Source: Archangium sp. | GTDB taxonomy: Bacteria > Myxococcota > Myxococcia > Myxococcales > Myxococcaceae | Direction: 5' to 3' | Length of the DNA stretch: 64,000 bases | Assembly: GCA_030681645.1 (NCBI GenBank) | Contig: JAUXRX010000007.1 | Location: 372,001 to 436,000, forward strand | Shown here: positions 58,784 to 64,000 of the stretch, piece after piece | How the letters are laid out: each line of letters opens with the position of its first letter | Numbering within the stretch: position 1 is the stretch's first letter | Position numbers and translations under genes: made by a program | The notes under the pieces: generated by a model | Database searches by the model: none | What the model was told of the DNA's origin: nothing | Seen by the model: the letters and a program-made list of their open reading frames with translations, nothing else

Positions 58784-59860
58784 TCAGGCGATGACCTCTT
58801 CGCTCTCGGGGCGCGTGCCGTGCCACCGGTGCAGCGCGGCGCGGGGGCCGTCTTCGTGCCACTCGACCAGCCCGTAGTGGATCTCGAGGTGCTGCCCGAG
58901 CCGGCCCAGGCCGAGGTCGACCATGGGCATCCAGGTGCCGGTGTTCACGTAGGTACGTATCGACCCGCCCACGCGCCAGGTGCGGAGCATGGGCACGTGC
59001 GTGTGGCCCATGAACACCGCGCGCACGTGGCTCGACTGCTTGAAGATGCGCTCGGCGTAGTGGTCGAGCTTCTCGAAGAAGGCGATGTCGTTGCCGAGGA
59101 ACTGCGTCAGCTTCACGAAGGGCCGCTTCTTCCACCAGGTCGGGTTCAGCCGCGCCTGCACCAGCGCCTTCGCGGTGTCGGCCACCATGCGCGAGGTGAA
59201 GCGGGCGTCGAAGATCATGCCGCCAGCGAACAGCGGCCAGAACGGGTGCACCTTGTCGAGCCAGGGCCGCTCGCGGATGAGCGGGTTGAGCACCCGCAGG
59301 ATGAAGAGGCTGCCCCAGGGCAGGTTGAGCACCGGCTCCTTGTTCGCGCGGCGCAGGGTGAGCTGGCCCCAGTCGAACGCGTGCAGCGCCTCGAACTGGT
59401 GCCCGTGGTGAAACTGCACGCCGTCGAGCTCGAAGAGCGGCTCGTCAGTGACGAAGCGGATGCGCGGGTGGCTGTCCTGCCCGGTGATGAAGCGGGTGAA
59501 GAGCGCCTGGGGCCCGGGGAAGAGGAGCTCCATGTCGTGGTTGCCGGGCAGGTAGGTGATCTGGCTCGCTTCGTTCTCGAGGAAGCGGCTGAGCGCCTCG
59601 ACCACGCGCGGGTGGCCCTTGAGGCACTTGTAGAGCTTGATGCCCGCCAGGCGCTCGGAGATCTCGTCGGGGAATTGCCCCATCACCGGCACCTTCAGCA
59701 GATCGAAGATGTCGCCGTTGAGCACGAGGTGCGCGCCCGCGTGCCGCACCAGCAGCTGGGCGAGCCGCTCGTCTTCCTTGAAGTCGTCGTAGATGTTCAC
59801 CCGGCCGCGGCGGTGTCCGGTACCGAGGTGAAGATCAGACAACACGAGCGCGCGCTTCAC
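58784..59860 (-). CDS. Calcineurin-like metallophosphoesterase
   Basis: A 358-residue phosphoesterase. Metal motifs in order: SDLHLGTGH (Asp-x-His), NGDIFDL (GD), LPGNHDME (GNHD), HHGHQ and MGHTHVP (GHTH). The ~200-residue insertion between GNHD and GHTH with helical, aromatic and basic segments resembles UDP-2,3-diacylglucosamine hydrolase-type enzymes in part but is longer; the substrate is unknown. The start is GTG 59860. It is cytoplasmic, with no signal. It is separated by a repeat hairpin from the gene upstream on the same strand. Confidence 0.87.
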   Translation of the reverse strand: MKRALVLSDLHLGTGHRRGRVNIYDDFKEDERLAQLLVRHAGAHLVLNGDIFDLLKVPVMGQFPDEISERLAGIKLYKCLKGHPRVVEALSRFLENEASQITYLPGNHDMELLFPGPQALFTRFITGQDSHPRIRFVTDEPLFELDGVQFHHGHQFEALHAFDWGQLTLRRANKEPVLNLPWGSLFILRVLNPLIRERPWLDKVHPFWPLFAGGMIFDARFTSRMVADTAKALVQARLNPTWWKKRPFVKLTQFLGNDIAFFEKLDHYAERIFKQSSHVRAVFMGHTHVPMLRTWRVGGSIRTYVNTGTWMPMVDLGLGRLGQHLEIHYGLVEWHEDGPRAALHRWHGTRPESEEVIA

Positions 59861-59916
59861 GCCCCAAGCCTAGTACGGCAGTTCGTGAGTTCGTTCGCCG
59901 CGCTTCTTGCGATCGG

Positions 59917-59957
59917 CCCCTCACCCCGGCCCTCTCCCGCTGCGCAGGGAGAGGGAG
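59917..59957. terminator. Dispersed CCCTCTCCC/GGGAGAGGG hairpin
   Basis: Arms are at 59930-59938 and 59947-59955, preceded by CCCCTCACCCC. It lies just after the stop of the sigma-54 activator gene on the minus strand. Confidence 0.7.
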
Positions 59958-59972
59958 GCAGCTGAACGAACT

Positions 59973-61367
59973 TCAGGTCGGCTCGTTCAGCTGGAGCTGC
60001 TTGAGCCGCTTCCACAGGGTCACGCGGGAGACGCCGAGGCGGCGGGCGGCCTCGGCCCGGTTCCAGCCGGTGGCGCCCAGCACCTCGGTGAGCCGGGCGT
60101 GGTCGAGCATCGACGCGCTCCGTCCGGGCGCGAGCGGTGCGGCCGGCGCGGCGGCGAGCGGCACCTGCGGCCGGCGGTGGCGGACCTCTTCTGGAAGGTG
60201 CGCTTCTTCCATCACCCCGCCGTTCGCTCGCAGGGCGGCAAACTCGAGCGCGTTCTGCAGCTCGCGCACGTTGCCCGGCCAGTCGAAGGCGGTCAGGCAG
60301 GCCATCGCCCCCGCAGAGATGGCGCGCGGCCGCGGGCTGCCCCCGGCCGCCAGCCGATCCAGCCAGGCCTCGGCGAGCTGGGGCAGGTCCTCGAGGTGTT
60401 CCCTGAGCGACGGGAGCCGCAGCGGGAACACGGCCAGCCGGAAGTAGAGGTCGGCGCGAAAGCGGCCCTCTTCCACCATCGCCTTGAGGTTGCGGTGGGT
60501 GGCCGAGAGGAGGCGCACGTCGACCTTGAGGGGAGCCGAGTCGCCCACGCGCTCGATTTCGCGCTGCTCGATCACCCGCAGCAGCTTGACCTGCACCGCG
60601 GGCGAGATGTCGCCGATCTCGTCGAGCAGGAGCGTGCCGCCGTGCGCTTCCTGGAAGCGCCCGCGCCGGTCCTTGAGGGCGCCGGTGAAGGCCCCCTTCA
60701 CGTGGCCGAACAGCTCGCTCTCCAGCAGGTTCTCGTTGAGGGCAGAGCACGAGACGCGCACGAAGGGGCCGCCGGCGCGCCGGCTTCCCCGGTGAATGGC
60801 CTCGGCCACGCACTCCTTTCCCGAGCCGCTCTCTCCGAGGATGATCACCGTCGCGCTCGAGCGGGCCACCTGGTCGATGGTCCGGTAGAGGTCCTGCATC
60901 ACCGGGTGCCGGCCGATCATCCCGCAGAAGTCGCCCTCGGGCCGGGCGCTCACCTCGCAGCGCGAGTCGCTCGGCTGGCCCACCGCGGCGAAGGTCTCCA
61001 GCGCACCTGCCGGCGAGCCGTCCTGCGCCGCGATCAGCACCGCGTTCTTCACGATCTGCAGCAGCCGGCCGTCTTTGGTCCGCAGGGTGCACGTCTTGGT
61101 GGTGCGACCCTGGGTCACCAGCCCGCACTTGATGGGCCCCGTGCCGCAGACACAGCCGTGAATGGCGTCTCCGGCCAGGATCGAGCAATCGCGCCCCAGG
61201 GCCTCGGCTGAGGTCCAGCCGGTGATCCGTTCAGCGGCGGCGTTCCAGTAGGTGACCCGCCCGGTGAGGTCGGTGGTGAAGAGGGCGTCGGGCAGGGCGT
61301 CGGCGAGCTGGTGCAGGGCCTCCTCGCTGCCGAGGCCCCGGTACGGAAGATGGAGCAGGGAACCCAT
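59973..61367 (-). CDS. Sigma-54-dependent regulator with Cys-cluster PAS domain
   Basis: A 464-residue activator. The N-terminal PAS domain (~15-130) carries Cys61, Cys72, Cys74, Cys81 and Cys93, a clustered arrangement that could bind an Fe-S cluster or metal. The AAA+ domain has Walker A GESGSGKE (178-185), GAFTGA (225-230) and Walker B TLLLDE. The C-terminal Fis-type HTH is WNRAEAARRLGVSRVTLWKRLKQLQL. No receiver domain is present, so regulation is through PAS. GGGAGGA eight bases before the ATG at 61367 fixes the start. It is divergent from the octaheme cytochrome gene, which it probably activates. Confidence 0.9.
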   Translation of the reverse strand: MGSLLHLPYRGLGSEEALHQLADALPDALFTTDLTGRVTYWNAAAERITGWTSAEALGRDCSILAGDAIHGCVCGTGPIKCGLVTQGRTTKTCTLRTKDGRLLQIVKNAVLIAAQDGSPAGALETFAAVGQPSDSRCEVSARPEGDFCGMIGRHPVMQDLYRTIDQVARSSATVIILGESGSGKECVAEAIHRGSRRAGGPFVRVSCSALNENLLESELFGHVKGAFTGALKDRRGRFQEAHGGTLLLDEIGDISPAVQVKLLRVIEQREIERVGDSAPLKVDVRLLSATHRNLKAMVEEGRFRADLYFRLAVFPLRLPSLREHLEDLPQLAEAWLDRLAAGGSPRPRAISAGAMACLTAFDWPGNVRELQNALEFAALRANGGVMEEAHLPEEVRHRRPQVPLAAAPAAPLAPGRSASMLDHARLTEVLGATGWNRAEAARRLGVSRVTLWKRLKQLQLNEPT

Positions 61368-61395
61368 GGTGCTTCCTCCCACCCCGGGGAGCGCC

Positions 61396-61440
61396 GTTCA
61401 CTGGAAAGGGTTCACGTGAACGTTCACTTGAACGCTTTCC
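61396..61440. promoter_or_regulatory. Array of three GTTCAC-type 12-mers: probable regulator binding sites
   Basis: GTTCACTGGAAA (61396-61407), the perfect palindrome GTTCACGTGAAC (61410-61421) and GTTCACTTGAAC (61422-61433) lie in a row, with an outer inverted pair GGAAAG (61403) and CTTTCC (61435-61440). They sit between the two divergent start codons, ~29 bp from the regulator start and ~137 bp from the cytochrome start, where enhancer sites of a sigma-54 activator would be expected. No convincing -24/-12 promoter (GG-N10-GC) was found in 61434-61570. Confidence 0.65.
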
Positions 61441-61569
61441 GCTAATGCCTCGCTGCATTCGGGCACGTTGCCCCGAGCGGCACCCGTGGCGGAAGGCCAT
61501 GGCATCACTCGTGAAGAGGTGGCCAGCGCCCGCCTGCAGCCCCACTTTCCGCGGGAGAAGGAAATCTGC

Positions 61570-63771
61570 TTGAGCCCCTCATCTCTGCGCCTCGTTCCAT
61601 TGCTCGTGCTCGCTCTCACGTCCTGCTCTGCACCCACCACGCTGCCCCCCGAGAAGACCTGCTCGGACTTCTGCGGCGCAGGCAACGTGTGCGACTCCTC
61701 CGGCCAGTGTGTGCCGTTGGCGTGCGCCCCCGCCTGCGCGCCCGGCACCGCCTGCGAGATGGGCGCGTGCGTAGCCGTGGCGGCGGTGCGGTGTGCCGCG
61801 ACGTACCCGGGCTGCGCGGCGTGTGACACCTCGGCCGCCACGCCGGCCTGGGTGGGCCAGTGCGGAACGGGGACCACCTGCAGCAGCGCCACCGACACCT
61901 GCGTGCCGCTCGCCTGCACCCCGGCGTGTGGACCGGGCACCGCCTGCCAGATGGGCGCCTGCGTGCCGGTGCAGGCCGTCAGCTGCACCGCCGCCTACCC
62001 CGGCTGCGCCGCGTGCGATCTGAGCGGCGCCGCGCCCGTGTGGGTGGGCCAATGCGGCGCGGGCACCACCTGCAGCCCCGCCACCGATTCGTGCGTCAGC
62101 ACCGCCACCCTGCACGCGAGCCTGGGCGCACCCGGCGGTCCGCTCCACGGTCCGTTCCCCACCGGCTACGCGGTGACCGCTGCGTGCGTGGGCTGCCACG
62201 CCAGTCAGGCCGCCGACGTGATGGCCTCCCAGCACTGGACCTGGAGCAGCCGGGCCCCCGACCTCGTCGCCGCCGACGGGGTCACGCCGGTGACGGTCAA
62301 CGTGGGCAAGACGAACCTCATCAACAACTTCTGCGTCGGCACCGTGTCCAACGATAAGCGCTGCGATCAGTGCCACGCCGGGTACGGCGGCGATCCCGAC
62401 ACGGCCAAACCGCAGAAGTCGGCGCGCAAGTACGCCTCGGCTGATTCCGCCACCGGCGACTCGTCCATTCCGCTGGCGCACCGGGTCGATTGCCTGGTGT
62501 GCCATTCCAACCCCACCGCCGCTTACGCCAAGGACCCGAAGAACTTCGGTAACCCGGTGGCCACGCTCAACCTGGCCGTGGCCGCGCAGGACATCGTCAA
62601 GCCCACCCGCACCAACTGCGGCTCGTGCCACTTCTACGCAGGCGGCGGCGACAACGTGAAGCTGATGGGCTCTTCGCTGAAGAACCCGACCGAGGCGATC
62701 GACGTGCACATGGGCCGGGGTATGGAGTGCCTCGACTGCCACCTCGGCCCGTCGCACACCTTCAAGGGCGGCGGCATCCACACCCCGGGCCACGCGGGCC
62801 GGGTCACCTGCGCCGACTGCCACTCCGCGACTCCGCACGAGGGTAAGGTGGCGACGAACGGCGCTTCGCTCGACGTCCACGCCGCGCGCCTCGCCTGCCA
62901 GACCTGCCACATCCCCCGGTTCAGCAAGGGCCAGTTCGGCAAGATGGACTGGGACTGGTCGTCCGCCGGTGACAACAGCACCTGCGCTGGCGGGCCGGGT
63001 ACCTGCTCGGCCGGCGTCATCAGCCTCAAGGTGAACGACGACGGCACGCCCAACCCGGCCTCGGCCAACGCGGTCACCGCCTACGACTTCATCAAGGGCC
63101 GCTTCACCTGGCAGAAGAACGTCACGCCGGCCTATCGCTGGTCCAACGGCAAGGGCACGCACACGCTGATCACCGACCAGGGCGACATGACCGGCATGGG
63201 CCTGAGCACCGCCGACGCCACCCGCCTGTCCCTGGGTGAGCCGATCGGGTCTCCCACCACGGGCAAGATCGCCCCCTTCAAGCTGATGAAGGGCCGGCAA
63301 CCGGTCTTCATCGACGGCCCCCGCAGCTACGTGATCAACCCGAACGTCTTCGGCCCGAGCAGCCTCTGGGGCGTCATCCAGGCGCCGGGCTTCAGCTACG
63401 CCGCCTACGACTTCGACGGCGCGGCGGCCGTCACGCCCGCCCTGGCGTCCTTCGACGCCAACACGAACGGGCAGCTCGACCCGGGCGCAGAGTCGATGGC
63501 GGCGCTGTGGGGCAAGATCCTCGCGACCGGCGCGGTGGCGGCGGGTCAGGCCACCGGCACCACCCAGTTCCCCCGGTATGACGGCGTCAACCCCGGCTAC
63601 GACTGGCGGTACACCAAGCTCTACATGGACCTCAATCACGAGGTGGCACCCAAGGCCCTGGCGCTGGGCGCCAACGGCGCGTGCACGGACTGCCACGGCC
63701 CCGCCCCGAAGCTGCCGTTGTGCGAGCTCTACGCTGGCCGGCCGCTGCCCTGGGGCGTCACCTGTCCGTAG
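61570..63771 (+). CDS. Octaheme c-type cytochrome of the tetrathionate reductase (OTR) family, lipoprotein
   Basis: A 733-residue exported cytochrome. TTG at 61570 is taken as the start because GGGAGAAGGA lies upstream and the encoded signal (LRLVPLLVLALTSC, Cys19) is a lipoprotein signal; an upstream ATG at 61468 would add ~34 non-signal residues. Two tandem 64-residue Cys-rich units (residues 47-110 and 111-174) precede eight CxxCH heme motifs: CVGCH (206-210), CDQCH, CLVCH, CGSCH, CLDCH, CADCH, CQTCH and CTDCH. The segment LACQTCHIPRFSKGQFGKMDWDW matches the Shewanella OTR family. That enzyme reduces tetrathionate, nitrite or hydroxylamine in vitro; the substrate here is not known. Confidence 0.87.
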   Translation: MSPSSLRLVPLLVLALTSCSAPTTLPPEKTCSDFCGAGNVCDSSGQCVPLACAPACAPGTACEMGACVAVAAVRCAATYPGCAACDTSAATPAWVGQCGTGTTCSSATDTCVPLACTPACGPGTACQMGACVPVQAVSCTAAYPGCAACDLSGAAPVWVGQCGAGTTCSPATDSCVSTATLHASLGAPGGPLHGPFPTGYAVTAACVGCHASQAADVMASQHWTWSSRAPDLVAADGVTPVTVNVGKTNLINNFCVGTVSNDKRCDQCHAGYGGDPDTAKPQKSARKYASADSATGDSSIPLAHRVDCLVCHSNPTAAYAKDPKNFGNPVATLNLAVAAQDIVKPTRTNCGSCHFYAGGGDNVKLMGSSLKNPTEAIDVHMGRGMECLDCHLGPSHTFKGGGIHTPGHAGRVTCADCHSATPHEGKVATNGASLDVHAARLACQTCHIPRFSKGQFGKMDWDWSSAGDNSTCAGGPGTCSAGVISLKVNDDGTPNPASANAVTAYDFIKGRFTWQKNVTPAYRWSNGKGTHTLITDQGDMTGMGLSTADATRLSLGEPIGSPTTGKIAPFKLMKGRQPVFIDGPRSYVINPNVFGPSSLWGVIQAPGFSYAAYDFDGAAAVTPALASFDANTNGQLDPGAESMAALWGKILATGAVAAGQATGTTQFPRYDGVNPGYDWRYTKLYMDLNHEVAPKALALGANGACTDCHGPAPKLPLCELYAGRPLPWGVTCP
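61708..62091 (+). repeat. Exact-length 192-bp tandem duplication in the cytochrome gene
   Basis: Copy 1 at 61708-61899 and copy 2 at 61900-62091 encode 64-residue Cys-rich units with the same eight or so cysteine positions (CVPLAC, GTAC, CAAC, GQCG, TTC). A third start (TGCGTCAGC) follows at 62092. Confidence 0.85.
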
Positions 63772-63800
63772 GCGAGGCGCGTGCCTTCCAGGAGAACCCG

Positions 63801-64000
63801 ATGCCTCAGCTCACCACCGCCGTCCTCTGTGCGCTCACCCTCACCGCCTGCGGCGACTGGAACCGGTTGCCGAAGCCGGACGCCATCGTGGCCTCGGGCC
63901 GGGGCCTCGCGGTCACGGCCACCGAGTTCACCGCCCGGCTCGAGGAGCAGCCCCCGTTCGTTCGCGCGGGCTACTCGACCCTCGAGCGCAAGAAGGAGCT
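63801..64000 (+). CDS. Parvulin-type peptidyl-prolyl isomerase-like lipoprotein, 3' truncated
   Basis: Only the first 66 codons are in the window. MPQLTTAVLCALTLTAC is a lipoprotein signal with Cys17; AGGAGA lies five bases before the ATG. The downstream FTARLEEQPPFVRAGYSTLERKKEL matches the N-terminal region of SurA/PrsA-type chaperones of this phylum, which precedes a PpiC domain that would be off the edge. It lies 29 bp after the octaheme cytochrome gene, so it may assist the folding of the exported cytochrome. Confidence 0.7.
   Translation, partial: MPQLTTAVLCALTLTACGDWNRLPKPDAIVASGRGLAVTATEFTARLEEQPPFVRAGYSTLERKKE

Noticed and set aside
57842..59965. 707-codon plus-strand frame across the MopE-repeat and phosphoesterase genes
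   Set aside because: Stops are absent only because of the repeat composition and high GC; it runs antisense through a phosphoesterase with intact motifs.
61434..61570. Sigma-54 promoter for the cytochrome gene
   Set aside because: Candidates around GGGCACGTTGCCC and TGGCATCACTCGTGAAG do not have GG and GC ten bases apart with the right flanks, so I do not call one.
61579..63696. 705-codon antisense frame over the octaheme cytochrome
   Set aside because: Gly/Val/Ala/His-rich with no domain; the plus-strand product has eight CxxCH motifs.

Overview
The window is very GC-rich with strongly GC-biased third codon positions and looks chromosomal, most likely from a member of the Myxococcota (Myxococcaceae/Archangiaceae-like). 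This rests on the many exported cysteine-rich and glycine-rich lipoproteins, proteins with repeated MopE-type DCDG motifs, a C-terminus of MYXO-CTERM type (hydrophobic stretch plus terminal arginines), two ECF sigma factors, NtrC-type activators and an octaheme cytochrome. I saw no rRNA, tRNA, CRISPR array, insertion sequence or prophage. The genus cannot be told from the sequence alone.

Layout. 1-612 is the 3' part of an RNA methyltransferase. 682-4498 (minus strand) is a tightly overlapping partner-switching operon (RsbS, RsbT, RsbX-like phosphatase, a second HATPase, RsbR, a STAS/SEC14 protein), divergent from an M20 dipeptidase (4740-6131). 6192-9807 holds a Cys/Gly-rich lipoprotein divergent from an ECF sigma/FecR-type anti-sigma pair. 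9851-11756 holds an Rsm22-type methyltransferase and an unknown protein. 11977-14576 is a three-gene ABC-2 exporter, followed by an HDOD protein, exonuclease III, a tandem pair of SPFH proteins and a tiny zinc-ribbon protein. 18848-25415 (minus) carries PmbA/TldD, an unknown outer-membrane-type protein, an EEP-family lipoprotein and an NtrC-type response regulator, divergent from an OmpA-like lipoprotein. 26286-31692 (minus) carries a DUF1361 membrane protein, an archaeal-type aspartyl-tRNA synthetase with a hairpin-rich leader, a zinc-ribbon protein, RecQ and RadC. 31822-39804 has small metabolic and unknown genes, a second ECF sigma factor and a RapA-like SWI2/SNF2 ATPase flanked by two TIGR02996-type proteins. 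39807-44673 (minus) is a three-gene secreted/lipoprotein operon. 44786-51024 holds an ABC-F ATPase, two universal stress proteins around a MOSC protein, a lamin-tail lipoprotein with fourteen 21-bp repeats, and an Rpn-type nuclease. 51018-59860 holds an ADP-ribosylglycohydrolase, a transglutaminase-elicitor-like protein, a CarboxypepD_reg/PDZ protein, a MopE-repeat protein and a metallophosphoesterase. 59973-63771 is a Cys-rich PAS sigma-54 activator divergent from an octaheme tetrathionate-reductase-family cytochrome, with an array of 12-bp operator-like sites between them. The last gene is a truncated parvulin-like lipoprotein.

Recurring structure. A CCCTCTCCCC/GGGGAGAGGG hairpin occurs at seven loci, always at a gene 3' end, which fits a dispersed terminator. 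In one case it is read into a protein C-terminus, and in another its loop is replaced by about 86 nt of a second repeat type. A separate small REP-like palindrome lies in frame inside the adjacent sigma and anti-sigma genes. Exact tandem duplications of 55-86 bp sit just upstream of the ECF sigma gene and the ABC exporter.

Most interesting units: the cytochrome/regulator/operator locus at 59973-63771, the stress-signalling operon at 1387-4498, the Tat-signal-bearing TldD paired with an unsignalled PmbA, and the structured leader of aspS.
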